Below the pieces are notes generated by a model, which did not search any database, had not been told where the DNA came from, and worked only from the letters and a program-made list of their open reading frames with translations. DNA of 64,000 nt from Flavobacterium fluvii (GTDB lineage: Bacteria; Bacteroidota; Bacteroidia; Flavobacteriales; Flavobacteriaceae), in NCBI RefSeq assembly GCF_900129545.1, contig NZ_FQWB01000002.1:248001-312000 (forward strand), given 5' to 3'. The stretch's first letter is position 1, and each line of letters starts with the position of its first letter. The position numbers and the translations under genes were made by a program. Below, in pieces: positions 1 to 9,496 of the stretch.

Positions 1-1
1 G

Positions 2-1216
2 GAAATAAAAACACCCAATATTGACCGTTTGGCCAAAAATGGAGTGGTGCTGAACCGCTTTTATGCCAATCCAACCTGTTCGCCTACGAGAGCAAGCCTA
101 TTGACGGGAAGACCTTCAAGCCGAATGGGGATTGTTGCGCCAATAAGTGACAAGAGCAAAACAAAATTACCGGATTCGATACCTACCTTGCCCAAATTAT
201 TGCATCAAAACAAGTATGAAACGGCACTTATTGGAAAATGGCATCTGGGATTGCAACCCAGCAGTGGACCAAAAGCTTACGGATTTGATTATTCCTATGG
301 CTTTTTGCACGGACAAATCGACCAATATACCCATAAATATAAAAATGGGGACGAGAGTTGGTACAGGAACGGCGAGTTTATTGTGGAGGAAGGACACGCG
401 ACTGACTTAATTACCCAGGAAGCAATCCAATGGATTTCGGAAAAAAGAGATGCAAAGAAAAATTTCTTTTTGCAAGTAGCCTATAGTGCGCCACACTTTC
501 CTTTGCAGGAAGAACAAAAATGGAAAGAGCCTTACATGCATTCCATAAAGAACAGTTCGCGGAGAGATTATGCCGCCGCAATGAGTCACATGGACAACAG
601 CATTGGCTTATTGCTGGATAAATTGAAACAGGAAAATCTGGATAAAAACACCTTGATTATTTTTATGAGCGATAATGGCGCCATGGAGAATTGGGATTCC
701 AAAGGCGAATACAATGATGTTCATCCTTCGAATGACAGACTTGGCGACAACACACCGCTCAGGGATTGGAAAACTTCCAATTATGAAGGTGCCATCAGGG
801 TTCCGGCCGTATTTTATTGGAAGGGACATCTGAAAATCCATAAAAATGAAAGTTATATTTCGGTCATAGACCTGTTGCCCAGCTTTTTGTTTTTGGTTGG
901 TGATAAAAATCTTCCACAAAGTATTGAGGGAAAAAATGTTTGGTCGGCCATTTCAGAAAACAAGGCGATTCCCAATCAAGAAATTTACGTAAGAGGTCAT
1001 TTGCAGGAAAGTTTGATACAAAAACCTTGGAAAATAATTAGAACCCGACATCTTGCCATTCCTGCCGATTATGAATTGTACAACATCGAAAAGGATTCTG
1101 AAGAAAAGAATAACCTGATTTTGCAAAACGGAGCTTTAGCCGAAAAAATGAAAATCGCCCTTGAAAACCAGTTTAAAAAAGATGCCAAAGAAGTTAATTT
1201 GGATAGAATTAAATAA
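2..1216 (+). CDS. Sulfatase, N-terminus cut off by the window edge
   Basis: Partial family-S1-type sulfatase that removes sulfate esters from a sugar, probably in the periplasm. The frame is open to the first base of the window. The visible part begins with TPNIDRLAKNGV, normal sulfatase sequence just before the active site, so the missing piece is the signal peptide and the first metal-binding Asp pair. The active-site signature CSPTRASLLTG starts at visible residue 26; its Cys would be matured to formylglycine by a sulfatase-maturing enzyme (not in this window). GKWHLG and SDNGA, which help form the sulfate and calcium site, are present, and the C-terminus looks complete. It lies head-on to the minus-strand PUL genes, with a REP-like hairpin between. 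The substrate cannot be read from the sequence. The sulfatase assignment is secure. Confidence 0.93.
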   Translation, partial: EIKTPNIDRLAKNGVVLNRFYANPTCSPTRASLLTGRPSSRMGIVAPISDKSKTKLPDSIPTLPKLLHQNKYETALIGKWHLGLQPSSGPKAYGFDYSYGFLHGQIDQYTHKYKNGDESWYRNGEFIVEEGHATDLITQEAIQWISEKRDAKKNFFLQVAYSAPHFPLQEEQKWKEPYMHSIKNSSRRDYAAAMSHMDNSIGLLLDKLKQENLDKNTLIIFMSDNGAMENWDSKGEYNDVHPSNDRLGDNTPLRDWKTSNYEGAIRVPAVFYWKGHLKIHKNESYISVIDLLPSFLFLVGDKNLPQSIEGKNVWSAISENKAIPNQEIYVRGHLQESLIQKPWKIIRTRHLAIPADYELYNIEKDSEEKNNLILQNGALAEKMKIALENQFKKDAKEVNLDRIK

Positions 1217-1253
1217 GATTATGTACATTTAGAACTACAAGAGTCTAGTTTTT

Positions 1254-1311
1254 TGTCAGATCTAGCGCAGTCGAGATGCTATAAAGGTTCTCTATTGCGC
1301 TAGATGTGACA
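1254..1311. repeat. REP-like imperfect palindrome between convergent genes
   Basis: Arms 1254-1269 and 1296-1311 form a 16-bp stem with one mismatch (TGTCA-G-ATCTAGCGCA against its complement) around a 26-base loop. The arm plus the adjoining AGTCGAGAT resembles the dispersed GCGCAGTCGAG palindromes common in flavobacterial intergenic DNA. It sits between two convergent genes and may also act as a two-way transcription stop, although it lacks a clean T-tract. Family membership is from memory of such elements, not from a search. Confidence 0.5.
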
Positions 1312-1324
1312 GAAAATATCTCTT

Positions 1325-2107
1325 TTACAAACCCGAATACCCTTTTAAAAACGTTACTTTTTTCGACACTTCTTTAATCCATTCTCTTGCCATTAAGGTA
1401 TGAAAAGGAACGGTGGGATGAATGCCGTCCCAAATCCAATACTCGGCCGGGGCTTTCTTTATTGCTCTTTCTAAAACCTGCGGGAAGTTGACCAAAACAG
1501 CATTGTATTCCTTTGCCAATTTTTGAATACAATCGGCTTTTTCGATAGTGGCTTTATTCCAATCCTCGAAATCAGCAATTCTTTTTCCAACAGGAGCCAC
1601 AAAAGGCAAACACAAAACTAGCACTGTTGCCGAATTGGTTTTCATCGAATCTAAAATCAATTTGCGGTATTTATTTTCGAATTCTGCACTATTCAAGGCT
1701 GTTGGTTTTTTGTCTATTTCGGAAGCAACATCATTGATTCCAACCAAAATACTGATGACATCCGGATTCAAATCCAAAGCGTCGTTTTGCCATCGTTTTT
1801 CTAAATCGGATATAGTGTTTCCGCTAATTCCCTTATTGATGAAATGATGATTGTCCTTGCAGAAATCGGCTCCAATACAGCTGGCAATACTATAAGCATA
1901 ACCGTGACCCATAATGTGATTTGGGTCTGCATTTCTTCCTCGATTGCCGTCGGTTATGGAATCTCCTTGAAATAAAAAAGTAAAACTTTTGTTTTCTGGA
2001 TTGGAATCATAAGGGCTTGAAGCCCTCAATACTTCCGGTAAATGCATTGCCATTAAAGTCACTAAAGCTGACTTTTTTATAAAATTACGTCTGGTGTTTT
2101 CAGCCAT
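1325..2107 (-). CDS. SGNH/GDSL hydrolase with Tat-type leader
   Basis: Probable secreted carbohydrate esterase of the SGNH superfamily (260 aa). The N-terminus contains a twin-arginine stretch, RRNFIKKS, followed by a short hydrophobic segment, so export by Tat is likely. Block I is GDSITDG with the nucleophile at Ser50. Block III appears as VGINDVA, and block V as DGIHPT with the catalytic Asp and His. It is the last gene of a minus-strand unit behind the GH115 and GH2 genes (66-bp gap), which suggests removal of acetyl or similar groups from the same glycan. It does not look like the CE12 proteins further up the locus: the spacing and the DGIHPT block are closer to the lysophospholipase/TesA-like group. 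The exact substrate is unknown. Confidence 0.85.
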   Translation of the reverse strand: MAENTRRNFIKKSALVTLMAMHLPEVLRASSPYDSNPENKSFTFLFQGDSITDGNRGRNADPNHIMGHGYAYSIASCIGADFCKDNHHFINKGISGNTISDLEKRWQNDALDLNPDVISILVGINDVASEIDKKPTALNSAEFENKYRKLILDSMKTNSATVLVLCLPFVAPVGKRIADFEDWNKATIEKADCIQKLAKEYNAVLVNFPQVLERAIKKAPAEYWIWDGIHPTVPFHTLMAREWIKEVSKKVTFLKGYSGL

Positions 2108-2173
2108 TTTTACAAAATTATAATTTTTATCTAAAATATCATTATGTGTTCTGGTTATCTAAAATAATAACTG

Positions 2174-5083
2174 CTATTCTTTAGCCGTTTCCGGTAAAAG
2201 CGAGTAGGGCACAGGGTTGTTTTTATTCAAGTTGAGGTAAAAATAATCCAATGCCACTCCTTCGTCAATCATGTAGATTTTTAGGGTATTCGTTCCTTTA
2301 TTGGTTGATTTAAGGGCGATTTTTTTGGCCGCTTTATTCGACAATACGTTTTGTTTCCACTCTTCACTTCTGCCCTGAGTTACAAAATCGACTATCTGGA
2401 TGGGCTCCTCATTCCATTGTACTCCAACACGAACTCCTTGTTTTGTGGTGCTCGGCAGAGTAGGTACGGAATACAAAATTAATTCTGGATTTGAAAAAGC
2501 ATCCGGATTTCCCAAATTAATTTGATACTCAAGACGTGGAGCAACTTTGGCCAAATTATCTGTTTGTAATGCCGCTGTAGCCATTGGATAGGCTTGCATC
2601 GCGGCTTTACTGTATCCTAAACCATCAATTTTTTCCCATTTGTATGGATTCTTGTTCTGGATGGAACTGTAATTTTGGGCATAAATAACGACTTTGTCTT
2701 CCATTGCGATGAAGGATTTTTTGGGAAGATCAATCGAATTAACATCAATGTTGAGGTTTATCGATTTTATTTTATTGCCGTAATTGATGGTAAACTGCGT
2801 GCTTTTTGGTTGTTTTTTGTTCCATTTATTCCAATCGATGCTGATTTGGATTCTTTCATTATTGCTTTCGTTGGCATTCAAAACACCGCTCTTTTTATTG
2901 GCAATAACCCAATCAGGAAGGTTTTGTAATTTCCACGATACAACTTCGGCTTTCTTCAGAAAAATATCGATGAAATGGGAAGTATTCGAGTTGTGGGAAT
3001 AAGTAGGTAATTTACTGTCTTGAATGCTTGAATCGGTTTCGTTTTCCACCAAAATGCCCACTGAATCAGCGCTTTCAGTTTGCAAAGGAGTTTCAATTGT
3101 CGGCATCTGAAAAACGGGTAAATTTCTTGGACTCATGTCCATCATGCCGTTCCACCTTCCATTGGCTACTTGATTGTATTCTTGGGTAATTGATTTTATT
3201 TCATTGAACGCATTCTCAGATTTCAAGGCATATTCCTTGGCATTCAAACGTCCTTGTTTTCCGTATATATTGGCTTTGTCGGCATACAAAAACTTTTTGT
3301 TCATCAACGAAGCGGCTTTAGCTGGATAATAAACCAATTGGAAATAACTGTCTTGCAAGTCTTTTGGCAATTTGTCTTTTAGGAAACCAACTTGATTTTC
3401 CAAATTTTGGTACTTGTTGATGCGGGTTTGGTTTTCATCCCCAAAATAGAACGGATTGTAGGCCGTTTGTTTGGTTTTTGTGGTCGGTTCTGTTTGGCTC
3501 CAACCCATAAATTCGGGTTTTCTTTCAAAAGCCAAATCGAAATAGTCCCATTTCAAGTCGGCAATCGACTTTCCATAAGTTTTTCCAAAAATCGACGAAT
3601 AAAAAGTACTCATGTGTTTTTTGACATTGGATGCATCCTCAAAAGAATTTGCATCATAACCCATATCCAAAAAAAGCTGGGTCGAATATTCGATGGCTTT
3701 CAAATCGCCCACATTCAGAATCCAGATTTCTTTGCAATTGGCTTGATAGGCTTTCATCATTTCTTCCCTTAACAAGGCAGGATGAACCGATTCTACCCAA
3801 AGATAATCGTGTGGTCTTCCCCAATAGGAAGCGTGATAATACACGCCGCCACCGCCTGAACGCTTTTGTTCTTGCTCGTTGCTCAACCTTCGGATGTAGC
3901 CATAGTTGTCGTCTGTCCAGACCAAAGTCACGTCATCCGGAACCTGCAAACCTTCCTCATACAAATCCAAGACTTCTTTGTAAACCGTGAAGGCTTGCGG
4001 GACTTTGGTCGCATCAGGATTGATGTGGGTTTCAAACAACTTTCGTTGGTCTTTTATGATTTGTTTTAATAATTCCGCTCCTTCTTTGTTGGTTTTTACC
4101 CCTTCCATTTTGCTGTCGTGCACGCCACGCATTCCAATGGTGTAAATGGCATCGACATTCTTGCTTTCTTTTACTCGGTCTTCCCAATATTTATATACGT
4201 TGTCTCGATTGGAAACATAATTAAAATGACCCATTTCTTTTTCTTTCCATTCGTCCACATTGTTGCGCAACATCGGTTCTGCGTGAGAAGTTCCCACCAC
4301 AATTTGATAAGTCTCGGCTATTTTGGCATTTCCGGGGATATTAAAAAAAGCCGTCGTTCCTTCGTGCATTGCCGGCCAAATGGTGTTGGCTTTCAAGCGC
4401 AACAACAATTCAAATATTTTGGCATAGGTTTTAGGACCAATATTGCCCACTTCAGGTTCAAAAGTTTTTGCCGCCCAAGGTCGTAATCCCCAATCTTCAT
4501 CATTCAGGAATATTCCCCTGAATTTTACAGATGGTGCTTTGGATTGAAATAAATTTTGCGAAAGCACCAATTCGTTTTGTTGGACTACAGGCACGTCTGA
4601 CCACCAATACCAAGGGGAAACCCCCATTTTTTCAGACAAGTCAAAAACCCCGTAAGCAGTTCCTCTAGGATTTGTTCCCGCGATAATAAATGCTTTTTTA
4701 ATTTTGGAGGTTGGCTTGTCAATAACTTTGTAGAGGTAACTTTCCCATTGCTTTTCGAATCCATCTTTTATCGTTTTTTTGTCAATAAAAGTGTTGACGA
4801 GTTTTGAAGCAATAGTTCCAATTACAATTACGTTCCCTTCAACTTCACTAATATTTGTTACAACTTTAGGTTTGTAATGGGAAACTTTATAGATGTCTTC
4901 TGCCAAAAGATGGGATGCTATGGAATCAAGTGAAGTTCCTTCTTTATCGTATAAAATTATTGCTTGATGCTTCTTGGAATATATTTCGAAAGCTGGAAGT
5001 GTTTCCTTTTTTGCAAAATCCGTTTTTGGGAAAGCGGTTTGGCTGACCAACATCAAACTTAACAGTTGTAATAAATATTTCAT
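2174..5083 (-). CDS. GH115 alpha-glucuronidase
   Basis: Large exported hydrolase of family GH115 (969 aa, within the usual 800-1000 range), a family that releases 4-O-methyl- or unsubstituted glucuronic acid alpha-1,2-linked to xylan or other glycans. An N-terminal signal peptide (first about 20 residues) precedes the typical small alpha/beta domain (IILYDKEGT, NVIVIGT). The (beta/alpha)8 domain contains the family-like stretches YGVFDLSEKMGVSPWYWW, NTIWPAMHEGT, GMRGVHDSKM and WILNVGDLKAIEYS. A C-terminal beta-rich domain ends in ALDYFYL. It starts 14 bp after the GH2 gene and is almost certainly co-transcribed with it. Pairing with a GH2 and PL/CE enzymes fits removal of glucuronate branches from a pectic or algal polymer as well as from xylan. 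The family call is strong; the substrate is open. Confidence 0.93.
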   Translation of the reverse strand: MKYLLQLLSLMLVSQTAFPKTDFAKKETLPAFEIYSKKHQAIILYDKEGTSLDSIASHLLAEDIYKVSHYKPKVVTNISEVEGNVIVIGTIASKLVNTFIDKKTIKDGFEKQWESYLYKVIDKPTSKIKKAFIIAGTNPRGTAYGVFDLSEKMGVSPWYWWSDVPVVQQNELVLSQNLFQSKAPSVKFRGIFLNDEDWGLRPWAAKTFEPEVGNIGPKTYAKIFELLLRLKANTIWPAMHEGTTAFFNIPGNAKIAETYQIVVGTSHAEPMLRNNVDEWKEKEMGHFNYVSNRDNVYKYWEDRVKESKNVDAIYTIGMRGVHDSKMEGVKTNKEGAELLKQIIKDQRKLFETHINPDATKVPQAFTVYKEVLDLYEEGLQVPDDVTLVWTDDNYGYIRRLSNEQEQKRSGGGGVYYHASYWGRPHDYLWVESVHPALLREEMMKAYQANCKEIWILNVGDLKAIEYSTQLFLDMGYDANSFEDASNVKKHMSTFYSSIFGKTYGKSIADLKWDYFDLAFERKPEFMGWSQTEPTTKTKQTAYNPFYFGDENQTRINKYQNLENQVGFLKDKLPKDLQDSYFQLVYYPAKAASLMNKKFLYADKANIYGKQGRLNAKEYALKSENAFNEIKSITQEYNQVANGRWNGMMDMSPRNLPVFQMPTIETPLQTESADSVGILVENETDSSIQDSKLPTYSHNSNTSHFIDIFLKKAEVVSWKLQNLPDWVIANKKSGVLNANESNNERIQISIDWNKWNKKQPKSTQFTINYGNKIKSINLNIDVNSIDLPKKSFIAMEDKVVIYAQNYSSIQNKNPYKWEKIDGLGYSKAAMQAYPMATAALQTDNLAKVAPRLEYQINLGNPDAFSNPELILYSVPTLPSTTKQGVRVGVQWNEEPIQIVDFVTQGRSEEWKQNVLSNKAAKKIALKSTNKGTNTLKIYMIDEGVALDYFYLNLNKNNPVPYSLLPETAKE

Positions 5084-5097
5084 GCTAAAAAAATTAA

Positions 5098-7593
5098 TTA
5101 TTTTGAATTGATTGTAATTGAAGCCGATGGTATTCCGACTGATGAAACGGTTAATTCTGTTTTACCCGACACTTTGCCGGCCCTGACAATTGCCATTGCC
5201 CTGCCTTTGAAAAGTGATGGCTCCAGCGACCCAAAACTGGCCATATCGGTTGGTGCAGCATTTCCTGAACCAATTATTTTTCCGGAGCCTTCACAACCAA
5301 TCTTGATTTTCTGGTTGGCATCAAGAACGACATTTCCGTTTTTATCGACCAATTCTATTAAAACATACGAAAGATCTTGACCATCAGCCTTTATGGTGGC
5401 GTGGTCGACAGTCAATTTTATGGCTACTGGATTACCAATAGTTTGCAAAATTGTGCTGGCACCTTCTTTGTTTTGATTGACTTCTACCGCCATGAGCGTA
5501 CCTGCTTTATACGGCACTTTAAAACTTGATTTATATTGGCTGTTGGTTTCTTTCTCTGCGATCAATTGATTGTTCAAATATAATCTAACTTTTGCAGCTC
5601 GGGAATATACATTTACATTTAATTCTTTGTTTTCCATATTGGGAAAAGTCCAGGACAATGATTCTTCAGGCCAACCCCAAAAACTCACTTTTTTAGTTTT
5701 TCCTTCAGCAACCGGTAATTCTACTGCCATACTGATGTTTTTTTCTCTCCAAAGGATGTCTCTGTAATAAGATTGGGGTTTCTTTATACCAATCAAATCA
5801 ATATCGCCACACCATCCATTATACCAAGGCCATCCCATAAACTGGTGCACATTTTCCTGGGGGGCAACCTCGGTAGAGTTTCCTATACCAGATTCTCCCA
5901 AATAATCTATGGCAGTCCAGATAAAATCGCCAATCACGTAAGGTAATTTTTCAACTTTGTCCCAATTTTCAGAAGCTTCAGTGGCTACACTTTCGCTACC
6001 GAACATCAGCTTGTCGGGATTTTTGGCATGTTCTTCTTCATAAAAACGCCACATATAGTTATAACCCGATATATCTAAATTTTTAAAAGCATTTTCTAAA
6101 GATAGCATTACAGTTTTTTCTTTATTCCAATATTTATTGACACCTGCCGTAATAAGTCTGGAACTATCATATTTTAGAATTTCGTTCCTTAAATACAATG
6201 AAATTTCAACGCCACTTTTGGAAATTCTTTCCGGGATTTCGTTTCCGATACTCCACATAATTACCGAAGGATGATTCCTGTCCCTCAACACAAAAGAACG
6301 AATGTCTTTGGCACTCCATTCCTCAAAATAAAGGTGATAATCATCCGGATTTTTCTTGTTTTTCCATTGGTCAAATGCCTCATTGATAACCAACATCCCC
6401 AATCGGTCACAGGCATTCAAGAAACTTTCCGACATGGGATTATGGGAAGGTCTTACAGCATTAAATCCGTTCTTTTTCAATAATTCTATTTTGCGTTCTT
6501 CGGCACGGTCAAAAGCCGCCGCTCCCAAAAGTCCGTTGTCATGATGCACACAGCCTCCTTTCAACAAGGTCTTCACACCGTTCAATTTAAATCCTTCGGT
6601 GGCAGAAAAATCCAGTGTTCGGATTCCAAATGGAATGCATAATTCATCAATTTTGTTTTTTCCTTTCCAAAGAGAGATTTGTACTGTATATAAATTTGGA
6701 GTAGTAGTTGACCACAAAGAAGGATTCTCAACATTTATGGCAAAAGGAACTACTTTATTTTCAGCGGCATTTATGCTGACTTTTTGTGATGCTTTTACAA
6801 CAGCTTTTCCCTTTGGAGAAATCCACTCGGTTACTATTGCCAAATCTTCATTTTTGCCATTTCCTCCCACTATTGTAGTTGAGAAATCAATTTTGGCCTG
6901 ACCATTTTCAACCTTTTTTGTGGTTATGAAAGTTCCCCAATCATCCAGATAAGTTGGCGATGTATGCAACATCCAAACATGGCGATAAATTCCGGAACCG
7001 GAATACCAACGGGAGTTCTTGCCTTCATTGAGTACTTTTACGGTAACAACGTTCTGCTGACCCACAGGATTGCAATAGTTGGTAATATCAAATCTAAAGC
7101 TGGTATAACCATAAACATTATTGCCCACTTTATGCCCATTTACCCAAACCTCGGCCTGATTGTAAACACCTTCAAAATACAATTCGTGTCGTTGTGATTT
7201 ATTTTCAGCTGAAATGGTGAATGTTTTGCGATACCATCCTTCACCTCCCACAGTTTGCCCCGTGGCGTGACCTCCCACGCTTGCCCTGCTGAAAGGACCT
7301 ACAACCGAGTCTTTTTTTTGGTTGGGTAAAGGTTCAATACTCCAATCGTGCGGTAAATCCAATACTCTCCAAGAACTGTCATCATAATTGGGTTGTTCGC
7401 CATTTTTCACGCTCCCTTTATAGAAATGCCAATCGTTGTCAAACAATACTTTTCTTGAATGATTATTTTCAAGAGTTTTTTGGGAATATATATTAATGGA
7501 ATTGATTAAAAATGCAGCATACAAAATAAAATATGCAGTGTTTTTTAGCTGAATATTTTTCCAAAATAATTTATTCATAATTGTTAATTTCAT
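5098..7593 (-). CDS. GH2 family beta-glycosidase (DUF4982-type)
   Basis: Exported GH2 enzyme (831 aa), probably a beta-galactosidase or beta-glucuronidase trimming exposed ends of imported oligosaccharides. Order of parts: signal segment (hydrophobic residues about 18-37), jelly-roll sugar-binding domain, Ig-like domain, TIM barrel, then DUF4982-like and Ig-like C-terminal domains. The TIM barrel shows HNPMSESFLNACDRLGM and the acid/base Glu452 in WSIGNE; the likely nucleophile is Glu534 in FGSES. Two start codons are possible, at 7593 or five codons later at 7578; the second gives a more usual leader. The gene lies 14 bp upstream of the GH115 and directly behind a decayed SDR start at 7595-7717. 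A TAAATTTG -7 box is visible at 7750-7743. Confidence 0.92.
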   Translation of the reverse strand: MKLTIMNKLFWKNIQLKNTAYFILYAAFLINSINIYSQKTLENNHSRKVLFDNDWHFYKGSVKNGEQPNYDDSSWRVLDLPHDWSIEPLPNQKKDSVVGPFSRASVGGHATGQTVGGEGWYRKTFTISAENKSQRHELYFEGVYNQAEVWVNGHKVGNNVYGYTSFRFDITNYCNPVGQQNVVTVKVLNEGKNSRWYSGSGIYRHVWMLHTSPTYLDDWGTFITTKKVENGQAKIDFSTTIVGGNGKNEDLAIVTEWISPKGKAVVKASQKVSINAAENKVVPFAINVENPSLWSTTTPNLYTVQISLWKGKNKIDELCIPFGIRTLDFSATEGFKLNGVKTLLKGGCVHHDNGLLGAAAFDRAEERKIELLKKNGFNAVRPSHNPMSESFLNACDRLGMLVINEAFDQWKNKKNPDDYHLYFEEWSAKDIRSFVLRDRNHPSVIMWSIGNEIPERISKSGVEISLYLRNEILKYDSSRLITAGVNKYWNKEKTVMLSLENAFKNLDISGYNYMWRFYEEEHAKNPDKLMFGSESVATEASENWDKVEKLPYVIGDFIWTAIDYLGESGIGNSTEVAPQENVHQFMGWPWYNGWCGDIDLIGIKKPQSYYRDILWREKNISMAVELPVAEGKTKKVSFWGWPEESLSWTFPNMENKELNVNVYSRAAKVRLYLNNQLIAEKETNSQYKSSFKVPYKAGTLMAVEVNQNKEGASTILQTIGNPVAIKLTVDHATIKADGQDLSYVLIELVDKNGNVVLDANQKIKIGCEGSGKIIGSGNAAPTDMASFGSLEPSLFKGRAMAIVRAGKVSGKTELTVSSVGIPSASITINSK

Positions 7594-7594
7594 T

Positions 7595-7717
7595 TTAATA
7601 AAAAAGGGGGTTAGTCAGAGCCTGTAGAAAACTTTTTGTTATACTTCCGCACAATACACCACCTTCTCGCGTTATTATGGCTGCTTTTTTTCCTTTGATG
7701 CTAAATGATTGATTCAT
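7595..7717 (-). pseudogene. Remnant of an SDR oxidoreductase N-terminus
   Basis: A 40-codon open frame (ATG to TAA) reads like the first strand-helix unit of a short-chain dehydrogenase of the UxuB/fructuronate-reductase-like kind. It has SIKGKKAAIIT, then REGGVLCG where an SDR would have GGGGVLG, then SITKSFLQA, and then it loses similarity and stops. The nearby kduD shows the same layout (LTGKTALVTGG..GLG..MAKGL), which makes the likeness easy to see. The cofactor glycine motif is damaged, so the piece cannot be a working enzyme. It lies one base before the GH2 start and could survive as a translated leader. I judge it a deletion remnant of a uronate-metabolism gene. Confidence 0.55.
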
Positions 7718-7742
7718 ATTGTGTTTTTTGATTTTGTATGAA

Positions 7743-7808
7743 CAAATTTAAGTATATGTAACACTAATTTTATCGCCTAAATTTGCATAAGATGATTCTA
7801 TTTTTGCA
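7743..7808 (-). promoter_or_regulatory. Promoter region of the GH2-GH115-SGNH unit
   Basis: On the minus strand a perfect Bacteroidota -7 box, TAAATTTG, lies at 7750-7743. Upstream, TGCAAA occurs twice with a 21-bp period (7787-7782 and 7808-7803), at about the same distance from the -7 box as the AAAAAGGAA boxes of the plus-strand promoters. The -7 box is convincing. The paired TGCAAA as a regulator site is a weak inference from two short words. Confidence 0.4.
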
Positions 7809-7890
7809 AAATGAAAATATTAGGATTGAATCGCCGTGATTTCGAAGAAAAGACTCTAATTAACTCATTGGATGTAATTCGTAAATTTTT

Positions 7891-7984
7891 TATTAAACAC
7901 ATAGAAATATAGACTTTAATTAAAAAAAGAAAGCCAAAAAGAAATATATTTCTTTCACATTGAGTATACTATGTGTGTTTCAAA
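7891..7984. repeat. Dispersed inverted repeat, copy 1 (ACACATAGAAA type)
   Basis: The stretch between the PL9 gene and the GH2 promoter holds AAACACATAGAAATATAG at its left end and TATACTATGTGTGTTT at its right end, imperfect inverted arms about 60 bases apart. An 18-base perfect palindrome (7938-7955) lies inside. A second intergenic element with the same arm sequence occurs at 41011-41106. The rest of 7809-8154 holds no supported gene. Confidence 0.5.
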
Positions 7985-8154
7985 TAAGTGAATAGCCTCT
8001 TTTTGAGCTACACTTTTTTGAACAAACAACAGAAGAAACAAAAACGACAGGATGGTGTTTTTTATATTATGATTTAAAACACGCGCACAGTTAAAATTTG
8101 TTATTGAGATTTTTAGATGATTAGAAATATCTTGATTTAACGCACACCATCAAA

Positions 8155-9477
8155 TTAAAAACAACCTAAATCGGGAGCTTTTCCTTTAAAAGGGAATCCA
8201 ATATCGGTTCCTGCGTTTATCAATTTACTTGAGGGAGCCAATTTCAAAAAGTGGGTATTGGGAAGACTGCCGTCGGCTTGTCTTGGCGCTGTCAACAAAG
8301 CTTCGTCCAAACTTAGAAAATCAGCCGTAGTTACGGTTAGATTGAGGTCAAAATAATTATTTTTCAATACGCAACGGGATTTGTCAATGTTTGCTAATTC
8401 CTTTACTTTCGCTGCAAACCCCAAGTTGTTGGCCATTTCGTGATTCCAACCTGGTCCATCAGTGCCAAAATCGGTTGGGTTCAACGCCAAACAGTTCAGC
8501 ATGTCATAGTTTACCCTGTTTTTGTAGGCCGTATTATTGTGCCAATAATTTCCTTCCAGATGATGATTGGCATAAAAACCACCTTGCTTGTTTCCAACTG
8601 CCAAACAAAAACGGACCGTGTTTTTTGGGATGGGCGTGTAATTGGCAACAACATCGTCATAAGGTTTTCTTCCTTTGGCATAGCCACCGATTTTAAATCC
8701 ATTTCCGTCACCACGACTCACAAAATCAGGAGAGTATCCATTGTAAAAAGCCCAGCAATTTTCTATTACGACAGCTTCGGCATTATTGATTAAATCGTAT
8801 CCATCATCGCTGTTGAACCAAGCCCGGCAACCCCTGAAAATATTATTGACACTTCCTTTTTTAAGATGTGCGCCAAAACCATCCGTATTTCCTCCTTTTG
8901 CTCCTTCTGAAACCGAATCCCAGTTGTTGTACGCATCACAATTTAATATGAGATTATGGGAACCGGAAAGCATGTAAACTCCAATAGCCATTCCGTCGTG
9001 CATTTTGATTTGTTCCAGTGTATTATGGCTACCTAAAACTTCGAAACATTCGGATTGGGTATGCCCCGTTATGGTTACCTGAACGCCTGTTACTTCAATG
9101 CCTTTAACGTGAATATTATCTCCTTTGACCAAAAAAGCAACAACGCGATACTTGGCAGGTTTGACTTTTTTGTAATCAAACACGGGAGTTTCGTTAGGGA
9201 AAGCCAAATAGCTGATTCCGTTTTTATCCAGTTGAGTTACATAAGCATAGGCACGTTGATAGCTCGCGATTTGATCTTCCCTCATCGAATAAAGACCGCC
9301 CCTGATGTAAACGGTATCTCCGGAACTGGCTAATTCCTGTGCTCTTTTGATGGATTCAACGGGTTTGTCTTTGGTTCCGATATTAGAATTTTTTCCATTT
9401 GGAGCAACATAATAATCTTTTCCATAGGAAAAAATACTGGTTAAAAAGAGTACAGTGATTATAAAAATATTTTTCAT
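8155..9477 (-). CDS. PL9 family pectate/rhamnogalacturonan lyase
   Basis: Exported right-handed beta-helix lyase of family PL9 (440 aa), which cleaves polygalacturonate or rhamnogalacturonan by beta-elimination and leaves 4,5-unsaturated ends. A signal peptide of about 19 residues is followed by YYVAPNGKNSNIGTKDKP, the usual start of these helices, then by coil repeats. The Asn/Asp-rich turns include GGNTDGFGAH, WFNSDDGYDL and NGFKIGG; the last contains the lysine that acts as the base in Pel9A-type enzymes. It is the last gene of the four-gene unit starting at 15268 and follows the tandem CE12 gene by 19 bp. That fits de-acetylation before cleavage. Its product would feed kduI/kduD nearby. 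Confidence 0.9.
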   Translation of the reverse strand: MKNIFIITVLFLTSIFSYGKDYYVAPNGKNSNIGTKDKPVESIKRAQELASSGDTVYIRGGLYSMREDQIASYQRAYAYVTQLDKNGISYLAFPNETPVFDYKKVKPAKYRVVAFLVKGDNIHVKGIEVTGVQVTITGHTQSECFEVLGSHNTLEQIKMHDGMAIGVYMLSGSHNLILNCDAYNNWDSVSEGAKGGNTDGFGAHLKKGSVNNIFRGCRAWFNSDDGYDLINNAEAVVIENCWAFYNGYSPDFVSRGDGNGFKIGGYAKGRKPYDDVVANYTPIPKNTVRFCLAVGNKQGGFYANHHLEGNYWHNNTAYKNRVNYDMLNCLALNPTDFGTDGPGWNHEMANNLGFAAKVKELANIDKSRCVLKNNYFDLNLTVTTADFLSLDEALLTAPRQADGSLPNTHFLKLAPSSKLINAGTDIGFPFKGKAPDLGCF

Positions 9478-9496
9478 CTATTGGTGGTTGTACTTT

